Positions 20,827 to 30,612 of a stretch of DNA of 35,746 nt are shown piece after piece. Source of the stretch: Truepera sp. (GTDB lineage Bacteria > Deinococcota > Deinococci > Deinococcales > Trueperaceae); the NCBI GenBank assembly GCA_018333895.1, contig JAGXSJ010000017.1, positions 1 to 35,746 on the forward strand, read 5' to 3'. The notes under the pieces are model-generated. The model was not told the origin of the DNA and searched no databases. It saw only the letters and a list, made by a program, of their open reading frames with translations. Within the stretch, counting starts at the first letter, position 1; each line of letters opens with the position of its first letter. The translations under genes and the position numbers were made by a program.

Positions 20827-22014
20827 ATGCGCTCACCTTTTCGCTTCCGCCGAGGACTCAGGATCCGCCCTAGCTATCTAGTCCTGCTCACCGCTTTGCC
20901 CTTTGTTATCTACCTCTTTGCTACCGTTGGGAGCTACCAGCGGGCGCTGAGTTTTATTGCGCCCGGATTGGGCATCACCCTGCTAGTGGCGGTGCTTGGC
21001 TACTTAGTGGCCAGTATGCTGGGCTTGGCGCTAGCCGGGCTCTTGCTGCTCAAACTGGGTCGGCGCACCCTGCTGCTATTTGGTCTTGCTGCGCTAGTTC
21101 TGGCGGGATTTAGCGCCTTCTTTTTTACCAGGCCCCCAGTGGACTATAGCTTGATCGGCGAACCGACCGGGCGCGTGGCGATTATCCGCGGCACTCCGGC
21201 GCGCTTAAGTGAGATCATCCGGACCGGCACCTTCGTCCCGGAGGGCGAACCCACCCCGCTGGCAGTACGCGCAGTCGATAGCCCGGAGGCGGCGCTCGAG
21301 CGCCGCCTGGCTGGTCAGGTCAACGCCGCCTTTCTCCCTACCGCCCTGGTCCCCGCCGATCAGCCGGTGCTGTGGCAGGTACGCTTTTTACCTGATAGTG
21401 CCCGCAACCCCGCCCTGGTCTTGTTAGTCCTGGCGTTGCTAGTGACGTTGCTGACTTTGGGCGCGTGGTATAGCAGCCATCACCCGCTGGCTATTTTCGC
21501 TGAGCTGTATATCGACATCATGCGCGGTATCCCGATGCTGGTCATCATCCTCTACGTCGGCTTCCCGCTGCAAGCGGCCATCCGCGAGGCCAGCGGCGGG
21601 TTGATCAACATGTCGCTGTTAACCCGCGGCGTGGTCGGCCTGTCGCTCGGCTATGCTGCCTACCTGGCCGAAATCTTCCGAGCCGGCATCGAGGCCGTCC
21701 CCAAAGGGCAGATCGAGGCGGCGCGCAGCCTGGGGCTGTCCGGCTGGCAAACCGCTCGCTTCGTGGTGCTGCCGCAAGCGCTGCGCATCGTTATGCCGCC
21801 ATTGGGCAACGAGTTTATCGCCATGCTTAAAGACACCTCGCTGCTCTCGGTGCTGGCGATCCGCGACATCACCCAGCGCACCCGCGAGTTCTCGGCGGCT
21901 ACCTTTGAGGTCTTCCCATCCTTTAACACCGTGGCGATACTCTACATCGGCCTGACCCTGGCCGCCTCGAGCTTCTTGAAGTGGCTCGAGCGGCGCACCA
22001 AACGCGGCCTCTAG
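20827..22014 (+). CDS. Amino-acid ABC transporter permease with an embedded soluble domain
   Basis: 395 residues from ATG 20827, preceded by AGGAGA 9 nt upstream. The C-terminal ~200 residues are a standard polar-amino-acid permease with the EAA loop EAARSLGLSGWQTARFVVLP and its usual membrane helices. The N-terminal ~110 residues carry two or three membrane helices. Between the two lies a hydrophilic segment (about 105-195: GRVAIIRGTPARLSEIIRTG, then VRAVDSPEAALERRLAGQVNAAFLP). It reads like one lobe of a periplasmic binding protein. No ATPase or separate binding protein is nearby. It is followed 3 bp later by alr, so the two probably share a transcript. Confidence 0.8.
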   Translation: MRSPFRFRRGLRIRPSYLVLLTALPFVIYLFATVGSYQRALSFIAPGLGITLLVAVLGYLVASMLGLALAGLLLLKLGRRTLLLFGLAALVLAGFSAFFFTRPPVDYSLIGEPTGRVAIIRGTPARLSEIIRTGTFVPEGEPTPLAVRAVDSPEAALERRLAGQVNAAFLPTALVPADQPVLWQVRFLPDSARNPALVLLVLALLVTLLTLGAWYSSHHPLAIFAELYIDIMRGIPMLVIILYVGFPLQAAIREASGGLINMSLLTRGVVGLSLGYAAYLAEIFRAGIEAVPKGQIEAARSLGLSGWQTARFVVLPQALRIVMPPLGNEFIAMLKDTSLLSVLAIRDITQRTREFSAATFEVFPSFNTVAILYIGLTLAASSFLKWLERRTKRGL

Positions 22015-22017
22015 GCT

Positions 22018-23106
<1,089 letters not shown>

Positions 23107-23125
23107 CTGACGCTGGCGCGTCGGC

Positions 23126-23236
23126 CAGAGTCGCGCCGGGTGTGATGTTGGCTATCAGTAAGTCGGCTACCGAGCCGCGCTCGCGGTTATCCCGGATGCC
23201 CGAGGTTAGCCATGGCACCTTCGGTTCTTGCGACAT
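23126..23236 (-). pseudogene. N-terminal remnant resembling a PLD/SNF2-type helicase
   Basis: From ATG 23236 the minus strand encodes MSQEPKVPWLTSGIRDNRER followed by GSVADLLIANITPGATL, then unrelated sequence that runs into the alr end. Large helicases with an N-terminal phospholipase-D-like domain, often found in defence islands, commonly open with IxDNRxRGxVxDFLxxxIxxGxxLSIVSAYF. The match ends just before the SIVSAYF part. About 37 residues remain, so a deletion or rearrangement removed the rest. The remaining bases to the cytochrome c gene (23237-23285) show nothing. Confidence 0.4.
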
Positions 23237-23285
23237 GTGGCTGCTCCCGGCACGGCCGTGGCCGAAATTAGACCTTATAGGTTGC

Positions 23286-24020
23286 CTACTCAAGCCCTAA
23301 ACCCTGGCGCAACGTGTGAACGTCGGTAGGGGATAGCTCCAATCCGCGCAGCGCCGTTACCTCCTGCGGCGTTAGCGGCGCAAAATCGGCAGGGAGTAGC
23401 GCTTCGTTCCCCCAGGCAGTGAGGATGTAATTTAAGACCGCGGCGATGTCGGCATCTGACAGTCGCGGGAAAGCCGGCATCGGGGCGTTGTAGGTTCTGC
23501 CATCGACGGTGATCGGCCCTAGCAGGCCGTAGAGGATCGATTTGATCAGGTATTCGCGCCCCCCAGGGATGCGATACAGCTCGGGAGCGTGTCCAGCCAG
23601 CGGCGGGAAGACGCCTGGGATGCCCAGGCCAGTAGCCTGGTGGCAAGCCATACAGTTAGCGGTATAGATCGCTCCGCCATCGGGAAGGACGACCGCTACC
23701 TCAGCCGGCTCGGCCGGGGGAGGCGGTGGAATCGGGGCAGCCAAGATGACTGCGCCCTCCTCGGCTAGCAGCCGCATGGCTAGTTCGATGGGTATGGCGG
23801 CAGTGCCGTCCTCGTTAAGGCCCAGGCGCGCCAAACTGGCTTCCGCCCGCTGCCGAGTCTCCTGGTGCTGCCTGGTGTCAGGCGTGACAAAGCGGCCTTG
23901 CGGCCGCACTGAGATCAGCACCAAGAAGATAGTGATTACTAGCAGGCCGCCAATTATCAGCAGCAAGCTCAGGCGCTTAAGCAGCGCCTCACTCACTAAG
24001 GGCTCCTGATTCTTAGCCAT
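23286..24020 (-). CDS. Membrane-anchored monohaem cytochrome c linked to alternative complex III
   Basis: 244 residues. One N-terminal membrane helix (LLLIIGGLLVITIFLVLISV), a proline-rich linker (PIPPPPPAEPAEV) and a class I cytochrome c domain with one CMACH haem site at about 117-121. The likely axial Met is in APMPAFPRLSD. Its start overlaps the actF stop by 8 bp (ATGGCTAA), so it is the last gene of the act operon. It probably accepts electrons from the complex and passes them on to an oxidase. It could be a seventh subunit. The six core act genes already include a cytochrome ActE, so this is an addition. Confidence 0.85.
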   Translation of the reverse strand: MAKNQEPLVSEALLKRLSLLLIIGGLLVITIFLVLISVRPQGRFVTPDTRQHQETRQRAEASLARLGLNEDGTAAIPIELAMRLLAEEGAVILAAPIPPPPPAEPAEVAVVLPDGGAIYTANCMACHQATGLGIPGVFPPLAGHAPELYRIPGGREYLIKSILYGLLGPITVDGRTYNAPMPAFPRLSDADIAAVLNYILTAWGNEALLPADFAPLTPQEVTALRGLELSPTDVHTLRQGLGLE

Positions 24021-25182
24021 GTTCCACCGCTTTCAGCACGCGCGGGTCGTTAAGCGGCAGGAGTGGGTGGCGCTTGAGGCGGTTGATATAGCCGGCCAGC
24101 CACAAGCCGCCGAGGCCGGTAATAGCGGCCAAGTCGAGCCAGTGGAGCTGGAAGCCCTCGCGCCCAAAGGCTGGCACGATCACCCAGAAGAGGTCGAATA
24201 GGCGCATGACGATAAGCCAAGCCGCGATCCAGAGCAGCGCCCGGCCCTGGCTCTTGACCCAGCGGGAGAAGAGGATTACGAAGGGGATGGCGAAGTGAAA
24301 AACCACCAGGAACAGCGCTAGTGGCGCCCAGGCCTCATTTAAGCGCAAGACGTACCAGGGGTTGGTTTCGACAAGGTTGCCCGACCAGATAATGATCAGT
24401 TGCGAGACGTTGACATACGCCCAGAACATAACAAAGACCAGCAGCAGGTTACCTAGGTCTTGCAGGCGCTTCTTATTAACCATCGCTGAGAGCGGCTTGA
24501 CATGGGCGAGCAGCACCACTACGGCAATAACCAGCGCCATCGAGGAGATCGCCTGACCGCTCATAAACAGCAAGCCGTAGATTCCCGAGAACCACTTGGG
24601 CTCGAGCGACATCCCCCAGTCAAAGGTTGCGAAGGTCACGCTTAGCAGCAGGAGGATCAGCCCGGCAGCCCCGGCATTGCGCATCCGCAGGCTAAAACCC
24701 TGATCGCCGAGAAAGTCTTGGCGGCGCGATAGGTTTACAAACAGCATGGCCAAGCCGATCCACACTGCGAAGTAGACCACCGCTCGAGCTACGAAGAAGG
24801 GGATGTTGAGGTAGGCGGTTTTGGCCTCGACCAGCACGTACCTAGCTAGGAAGGCGGGGTCGGTCCAGGGGTAGAGCGTAGTAAGGCCAAAGAGCAAGGG
24901 GACAAACAGCAGCGCTAGCAATGGCATCAGCGTGACGGCAGCCTCTAGCGGACGCTGGATCATAGCGCCCCAGGAGCCGCCGGTAAGGTGTTGTAGCATC
25001 AGCATGAAAAGGCTGCCCAGCGTCAGGCCGAGCCAGAACAGGTAGGCGTAGAGGTAAGCCTGGAAGAACTGCTCGCTACTGGCCACTAGGCCGACTAAGC
25101 AGAGCACCAGGCCGATCGCACCGACCATTAAAGCGCTGCGCTGGAGGCTATCAAAGCGAGGGGCAAGCGCATCTTGGGTCAC
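24013..25182 (-). CDS. actF: Alternative complex III subunit ActF (membrane)
   Basis: A 389-residue integral membrane protein with about ten helices, of the shorter NrfD/PsrC-related type found as ActF. Family-like stretches are YLFWLGLTLGSLFMLMLQHL near the N-terminus, TFATFDWGMSLEPKWFSGIY in the middle and FHFAIPFVILFSRWVK toward the end. With ActC it forms the quinol-side membrane part of the complex. Its start overlaps the actE stop (ATGA) and its stop overlaps the start of the last cytochrome gene. Confidence 0.88.
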   Translation of the reverse strand: MTQDALAPRFDSLQRSALMVGAIGLVLCLVGLVASSEQFFQAYLYAYLFWLGLTLGSLFMLMLQHLTGGSWGAMIQRPLEAAVTLMPLLALLFVPLLFGLTTLYPWTDPAFLARYVLVEAKTAYLNIPFFVARAVVYFAVWIGLAMLFVNLSRRQDFLGDQGFSLRMRNAGAAGLILLLLSVTFATFDWGMSLEPKWFSGIYGLLFMSGQAISSMALVIAVVVLLAHVKPLSAMVNKKRLQDLGNLLLVFVMFWAYVNVSQLIIIWSGNLVETNPWYVLRLNEAWAPLALFLVVFHFAIPFVILFSRWVKSQGRALLWIAAWLIVMRLFDLFWVIVPAFGREGFQLHWLDLAAITGLGGLWLAGYINRLKRHPLLPLNDPRVLKAVEHG

Positions 25183-25718
25183 CTTGAGCCCTCCAGTAGC
25201 TCCGCGGGGGCATGCTGACTGAGCTGCATAGCGCGGATGTAGGCCACAATAGCCCAGCGATCCTCAGGTGTGATTTTAGCAGCATAGCTGGCCATGCGGC
25301 CAAAGCCGTTGGTGATAGCGCCAAAGAAGTAGCCGTCGGAGGCGTCGCGCAGGCGCTGGGCGTGAAATGAGGTGGGCTGCGGGAAGCCGCGCTGCACCAC
25401 TATCCCCAGGCCATCGCCGTTGTAGTTGTGGCAGGCCGAGCAGAAGGCGTTATAGCGCACCCGGCCACGTTCCAGCAGCTCTGTGGTGAGGGGCATCGGG
25501 TTGGCGGTGAGCATCATGCCACCTTCTAGTCCGGTCAGAAAGGCCTGATCGAGGCTGCGGCCGCGCGGTATGACGCCGGGCGGTAGCGGCCTGGAGGCGG
25601 CGCCGTCGGTGAACAGCGTAGTGTCGTCGAGCGGCCCAAACCTGGGCTGCTCCCACATATTCCGTCCGCAACCCGGCAGCAGCGCCAGGAGGATGAGTAG
25701 GGGATAGAGGCGCTTCAC
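25179..25718 (-). CDS. actE: Alternative complex III subunit ActE (monohaem cytochrome c lipoprotein)
   Basis: 179 residues with the lipobox LLPGCG near residue 17, so it is lipid-anchored outside the membrane. One CSACH haem-binding site lies at about 93-97. The surrounding family sequence is RGRVRYNAFCSACHNYNGDG, and a later GRMASYAAKITPEDRWAIVAYI carries the probable axial Met. Both ends overlap neighbouring act genes by ATGA. Confidence 0.9.
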   Translation of the reverse strand: MKRLYPLLILLALLPGCGRNMWEQPRFGPLDDTTLFTDGAASRPLPPGVIPRGRSLDQAFLTGLEGGMMLTANPMPLTTELLERGRVRYNAFCSACHNYNGDGLGIVVQRGFPQPTSFHAQRLRDASDGYFFGAITNGFGRMASYAAKITPEDRWAIVAYIRAMQLSQHAPAELLEGSR

Positions 25719-26254
25719 AGCGCAACCTCGTCCACGCGGTTAGGCTTAAGCTCCATAAGAAAAGCTTTTGTCTCGCGCAGGTCGAACTGTCCGTCAGTAG
25801 CCTCAATACATAGCAAGAACTTGTCGCGCGAGACTCCAGCAAAGTTGGGGGCGTTGAAGATGGGGTGGTAAGGTTGCGGCAGGCCGTTGCGGGCAAGCAT
25901 CAATAGCCCGGCGGTGAAAGCAGCAAACAGCACCGACACCTCGAAGGTGATGACGATAAAGCTAGGCCAATCGTTAAGCGGCCTACCGCCGATGTTGAGG
26001 AGCGGCCAAGCTATCACGTTGGCGTACCACTGCATAAAAAACCCCAGCAGCGCGCCGATGGTCCCGGCAAATAGCACCGCCCAGCCGAGCCGCGTCGGCT
26101 GCATCCCTAACGCTTCGTCCAGATCGGCGACGGGGAAGGGGGTGTAGGCGTCCATCTTGGTATACCCCGCCTCACGGGCCTGGCCAGCCGCTGTAAGGAT
26201 CGCCTCGGGAGTGCTGAACTCGGCTGCTAAGCCGTAGATGGCAGACCCGCTCAT
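25715..26254 (-). CDS. actD: Alternative complex III subunit ActD (DUF3341)
   Basis: 179 residues with the DUF3341 layout. A soluble N-terminal domain (YGLAAEFSTPEAILTAAGQA, then YTKMDAYTPFPVADLDEAL) is followed by two membrane helices (AVLFAGTIGALLGFFMQW and ITFEVSVLFAAFTAGLLML) and a short C-terminal soluble part. ActD is a structural membrane subunit without cofactor. It is coupled on both sides by ATGA overlaps. Confidence 0.9.
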   Translation of the reverse strand: MSGSAIYGLAAEFSTPEAILTAAGQAREAGYTKMDAYTPFPVADLDEALGMQPTRLGWAVLFAGTIGALLGFFMQWYANVIAWPLLNIGGRPLNDWPSFIVITFEVSVLFAAFTAGLLMLARNGLPQPYHPIFNAPNFAGVSRDKFLLCIEATDGQFDLRETKAFLMELKPNRVDEVAL

Positions 26255-27639
26255 GACTTAGCCTCCTTAGCGTGATGGACAGCGTCGTGATGGATCAGCT
26301 CCTTAACCTCAGCGGTAGCGATGGCGGGCAGGAAGCGAAGGAACAGAAACCAAAGCGTTAAGAACAGGCCGATCGAGCCCAGGAACAGGGTGAAGTCCCA
26401 GGTGGTGGGTTGATAGTTGTGCCAGGCTGAAGGCATGAAGTCACGGGTTAGCGAGACCGAGATGATCACGAAGCGCTCGAGCCACATCCCGATCGATACT
26501 AGGATGGCGATCACAAATAGCGCCCACGGGGTCTGGCGGACGCTTTTGAACCAGAGCGGCTGGATGGCCAAGACATTGAAGGCGATAAGCGTCCAGAAGG
26601 CCCAGGTGTAATCGCCAAAGAGCCGGTTTAAGACCATGTAGCGCTCGAACTCGGTGCCCGAATACCAGCCGATGAAGAGCTCAATCAGGTAACCATAGGC
26701 CACAAATAGGCCGGTAGCCAGCATCACCTTGGCGCTATTGTCGAGGTGCTTAAGGGTAATCAAACCCTCGAAGCCGAACATCTTACGCAGCGGAATCGCG
26801 AGAATTAGCACCATGGCAAAGCCGGCAAAGAGCGCACCCGCCACGAAGTAGGGCGGCATGATGGTGTTGTTCCAGCCGGGGACCTGGGTCACCGCGAAGT
26901 CAAAGCTGATGGTGGTGTGAACTGACACCACCAGCGGGGCCGCCAGCGCAGCTAGCAGTAGGTAAGCCCGGGTGTAACGCTGCCAGTGCTTGGCGCTGCC
27001 GCGCCAACCTAGCGATAGCGCACCGTAGATAAGGCGGGCTACCGGGTGTTGGGCGCGGTCGCGCAGAGTAGCCAGGTCCGGCAGCAGGCCGATGAACCAG
27101 AACAGTGCCGAGACGCTAGCGTAGGCAGTGATAGCGAACACATCCCAGGCCAGCGGGCTGCGAAATTGCGGCCACAGATCCATGGTGTTGGGATAAGGCA
27201 TCAGCCAGTAAAAAACCCAGGGGCGGCCCAGGTGCAAAATCGGAAAAAGCCCGGCGCAGGCCACCGCAAACAGCGTCATGGCCTCGGCAAAGCGGTTGAT
27301 CGAGGTGCGCCAGTCTTGTCGCACCAACAGCAGGATGGCCGAGATCATCGTGCCGGCATGGCCGATGCCGATCCACCAAACTAGATTGATAATAGGAAAG
27401 GCCCAGGCGACCGGTTGATTGTTGCCGAAGATGCCCATGCCGGTGGTGATTAGAACGTAGACCGTCACCATGAACAGCATCAGCAAGGCTAGTGAGAAGC
27501 CAAAGCCCAGGAACCAGCCTAGGGGGGTCTTTAGCAGCGGCGTTAAGACCGGCTTGGTAATGAGATCGTCTAGTGAGCCGTAAGTCTGACCGGGCGCGAT
27601 AACGCGGTCGGTCTCAATCCGCTTAGAGGTCGTAGCCAT
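26251..27639 (-). CDS. actC: Alternative complex III subunit ActC (NrfD/PsrC-like)
   Basis: A 462-residue membrane subunit with about ten helices, of the NrfD/PsrC superfamily, that holds the menaquinol site next to ActB's iron-sulfur clusters. Recognisable stretches are INLVWWIGIGHAGTMISAIL, FPILHLGRPWVFYWLMPYPN and VSVHTTISFDFAVTQVPGWN, all characteristic of ActC. Its ATG follows the actB stop with no intervening base. Confidence 0.93.
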   Translation of the reverse strand: MATTSKRIETDRVIAPGQTYGSLDDLITKPVLTPLLKTPLGWFLGFGFSLALLMLFMVTVYVLITTGMGIFGNNQPVAWAFPIINLVWWIGIGHAGTMISAILLLVRQDWRTSINRFAEAMTLFAVACAGLFPILHLGRPWVFYWLMPYPNTMDLWPQFRSPLAWDVFAITAYASVSALFWFIGLLPDLATLRDRAQHPVARLIYGALSLGWRGSAKHWQRYTRAYLLLAALAAPLVVSVHTTISFDFAVTQVPGWNNTIMPPYFVAGALFAGFAMVLILAIPLRKMFGFEGLITLKHLDNSAKVMLATGLFVAYGYLIELFIGWYSGTEFERYMVLNRLFGDYTWAFWTLIAFNVLAIQPLWFKSVRQTPWALFVIAILVSIGMWLERFVIISVSLTRDFMPSAWHNYQPTTWDFTLFLGSIGLFLTLWFLFLRFLPAIATAEVKELIHHDAVHHAKEAKS

Positions 27640-30612
27640 TTAGTCCCCTTCCGACTCGGCCAGCCGTGAGTGAGGGTTCTTGAGGCGGGCTAGATAGGTG
27701 GTGCGCGGGAAGGTATTGAGCTCCTCGAAGAAGTGGTAGTTCAAGGCCGAAGCCTTGGTTTGCGAAACCTGGCTAGCCGGGTCGTTGAGATCGCCGAAGA
27801 CGATGGCCTCAGTAGGACAGGCCGCCTGGCAGGCGGTGATAACTTCGCCGTCGCGGATGGTGCGGTTCTGGTTGCTGGCGTTAATCCGCGCTTCGCCAAT
27901 GCGCTGAATGCAGAAGGTACACTTTTCCATAATCCCGCGGCTGCGCACCGTGACATCAGGGTTTTTCTGCAGGGCCAGCGCGCTCGGCGTCAGTTCGGCG
28001 TACTGCAGCCAGTTGAAGCGGCGCACCTTATAGGGGCAGTTATTGGAGCAGGCGCGGGTACCGACGCAGCGGCTATAGACCATCACGTTTAAACCCTCAT
28101 TGTTCTGCAAGGTCGCCGTTACCGGGCAGACCGGTTCACAGGGGGCCTGATCGCAGTGCATGCAGAGTACCGGCTGCTGGTAGAACTCAGGGTTGTCCAG
28201 GTCGCCACCGTAGTAGCCATCGACGCGGAGCCAGTGCATCTCACGACCCACAATAACCTGCTGCTTACCGACAATGGGGATGTTGTTCTCAGCCTGACAG
28301 GCTACTACGCAGGCGTTGCAGCCGGTGCAGACCGTCTGGTCGATGACCATCCCCCAGGCGTAAGTGGGGTGCTCAAACACAAAGGGGGGGTGGAGGTTAG
28401 ATTCGGGATGAAAGATCGGGTGAACAAACTGGGGATGCTCTGGCTCGGCCTGAAACTCGGCCAGGGTGCCGGTGCGGATGATGTGGCGGTTGCGGGCGGT
28501 GGCGTCCATCACCTGATGGTGCTGGGCTGAGGCCAAACGGTAGCGCTGACCGGTAAGGCTCAGCGTAAGCCCGGCGCCTCCCCACGGAGCGGTGCTGGTG
28601 CGCAAGGCATAGGCGTTAAAGCCCAGGCCGCTGCCGACCCGCCCAGCCCGCTCGCGGCCGTAGCCTAGGTGGAGGGTGACGGTATCCTCGGCTTGACCGG
28701 GCATGATCCAAGCGGCAGCTTCTACTGTGCGCCCGGCTAGGCTTAGGCTAAGCAGGTCGTGGTTGTTAATGCCAAGCTGTTCGGCTAGGCCAGGGCTTAG
28801 TAGCGCGGCGTTGTCCCAGGTTAGCTTGGTGAAGGGCTTGGGCAGCTCCTGGAGCCAGCCGTTGTTGGCATAGCGCCCGTCGCCTACGCTCGGATCGGGG
28901 CGCAGGATGAGCAGCGGGCCGCTGCTTGCTGCCGCAGCGGGCGCTGCTGGGTTGACGCTAAGGGTAAGCAGCGGGGCCTGACTACCAGCTATGATGCCGT
29001 CGTGAACCGCCTGCCGCCAGAACGCCTCGAAGTCAGCAACATTAGCGGCCTGCCAGGTGTCACGCACCACTTCATAAGAGTTTTGGGGTCTGCCAAGCAG
29101 GGCGCTCACGAGCTCCAGCGGCGAGATGCCGTTATAGAAGGGGGCGATCAGCGGTTGCTGAATGCTTGCTGTGCCGTCGAAGGCACGAGCATCGCCCCAG
29201 GCCTCTAACTCATGGGTTAACGGGAGGTGCCAGCTAGCTAGCGCCGAGGTCTCATCGACATAGAGGCTGTGATGCACGCTCAAGGGGACGCGCTGCAAGG
29301 CAGCGGCGAAGCCAAGATCAGCCGGTGCGTTGTAGACCGGATTGCCACCCAACATCAGCAGCGTGCTGACTTCGCCAGCGTTCATGGCTGCGACCAAAGC
29401 GCTAAGGTCGGCCAGGTGGTTGACCGGTCTAGCCTCAGCCGGCTCGCTGTAGACCACCGTACTGCCAACGTTGCCTAGCGCTTCGTTAATAGCGTGAGCC
29501 AGCGCCTGGACCTCAGCGGGCTGCGCGTCGCCGGCGATCACCAGGCTGCGTCCGGCATGGGCCCGGAGATCCTCAATAAGCGTTTCGAACCAGCTCTGGG
29601 GCACGCCGGGCTCGGCAGTTTCAACCCCCACGCCGACGGCGTGCGCCACGGCCTGGGCCAGCCCTGCTACGCGGTCGGGGCGCAGCGGCAGGCGGTGATC
29701 GGCCACCGAACCGGTGATGGTGGGGGTGGCCTCGACCACGTAGAGCCGGTTCATGGTATCGGTGGCAGTGCGCACCCGCCGCGCTCTACCAAACGCTTTG
29801 CTGTAGGCGAGCTTGCCGGGGCCGCTACCGAGAAAATCAGCATCAAGCGACAGGATGATATCGGCGTTGTCGAACTGGAAGTGCGTTTCGACGGCGCGGC
29901 CAAAGGCCAGCTCGGCCCCGGCCAGCGCGTTATCGCGGTGGGTGGGCTCGTACTGGTGCCAGCGTGCCTGGGGGTAGCGCGTTAGTAGTTCGCTTAAAAG
30001 CCGCGCCAGACTGGGTGAGGTCACCGTCTCGGTGAGGATGCTAAAACCCTGGCCGCGCTCACCTAACGCGCCTTGTAGCGCCGCTATGAGCTCGTCGTAG
30101 TTCCCCGGCGCGCCGCCTTCTAACACGCTTGAGGAGCGGTCAGGGTCGTACAGGGCTAGGACCTCAGCCTGCATCAGCGCGTCGCTAGCGCCCAGGCTGG
30201 CTGGGTGCAGCAAGTTCCCCTCGACCTTGGTGGGGCGACCCATATGGCTTTCGACCAAGGCGCCCAGGGCGTAGCCGCCCTGAGTTAGGGCGGTAGCAAA
30301 AAAGAGCGGTTGGCCGGGGATGACCTCTTCGGGAGCGCGCACGAACGCCACAATTTTATCCGCAGGCATGGCGGGGCGCGCACAGCCAGCCAAGCCTGCC
30401 AAGGCCAAGGAGGCACCGAGGAGTTTGATAAAATCGCGGCGGTTTAGCGAGCTCTCTAAGGGTGCGGCCTGCTGAGGGAACTCAGTCTGCAAAAACTCCT
30501 GAAACTCTTCGGTATTGGCTAGCTCGTCGAGGCTGCGCCAGAAAGCCTTGCCCTGGCTGCCGGCAAGCCGCTCGCGGATATCGCTGAAGTTGTAAATCGT
30601 CAGCGGCTTCAT
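27640..30612 (-). CDS. actB: Alternative complex III subunit ActB (molybdopterin-like plus iron-sulfur)
   Basis: About 990 residues, a fusion of a molybdopterin-oxidoreductase-like domain, known to lack the cofactor in ActB, with a PsrB-like ferredoxin domain. A twin-arginine signal lies near residues 57-80 (LNRRDFIKLLGASLALAGLA, then GC). The C-terminal third carries the cluster ligands CTGCNACVVAC, CMHCDQAPCEPVC, CVGTRACSNNCPYKVRRFN and CTFCIQRI, for three [4Fe-4S] and one [3Fe-4S] clusters as in studied ActB. ATG 30612 is the start because it overlaps the actA stop (ATGA). An earlier GTG at 30630 lies within actA. Confidence 0.95.
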   Translation of the reverse strand: MKPLTIYNFSDIRERLAGSQGKAFWRSLDELANTEEFQEFLQTEFPQQAAPLESSLNRRDFIKLLGASLALAGLAGCARPAMPADKIVAFVRAPEEVIPGQPLFFATALTQGGYALGALVESHMGRPTKVEGNLLHPASLGASDALMQAEVLALYDPDRSSSVLEGGAPGNYDELIAALQGALGERGQGFSILTETVTSPSLARLLSELLTRYPQARWHQYEPTHRDNALAGAELAFGRAVETHFQFDNADIILSLDADFLGSGPGKLAYSKAFGRARRVRTATDTMNRLYVVEATPTITGSVADHRLPLRPDRVAGLAQAVAHAVGVGVETAEPGVPQSWFETLIEDLRAHAGRSLVIAGDAQPAEVQALAHAINEALGNVGSTVVYSEPAEARPVNHLADLSALVAAMNAGEVSTLLMLGGNPVYNAPADLGFAAALQRVPLSVHHSLYVDETSALASWHLPLTHELEAWGDARAFDGTASIQQPLIAPFYNGISPLELVSALLGRPQNSYEVVRDTWQAANVADFEAFWRQAVHDGIIAGSQAPLLTLSVNPAAPAAAASSGPLLILRPDPSVGDGRYANNGWLQELPKPFTKLTWDNAALLSPGLAEQLGINNHDLLSLSLAGRTVEAAAWIMPGQAEDTVTLHLGYGRERAGRVGSGLGFNAYALRTSTAPWGGAGLTLSLTGQRYRLASAQHHQVMDATARNRHIIRTGTLAEFQAEPEHPQFVHPIFHPESNLHPPFVFEHPTYAWGMVIDQTVCTGCNACVVACQAENNIPIVGKQQVIVGREMHWLRVDGYYGGDLDNPEFYQQPVLCMHCDQAPCEPVCPVTATLQNNEGLNVMVYSRCVGTRACSNNCPYKVRRFNWLQYAELTPSALALQKNPDVTVRSRGIMEKCTFCIQRIGEARINASNQNRTIRDGEVITACQAACPTEAIVFGDLNDPASQVSQTKASALNYHFFEELNTFPRTTYLARLKNPHSRLAESEGD

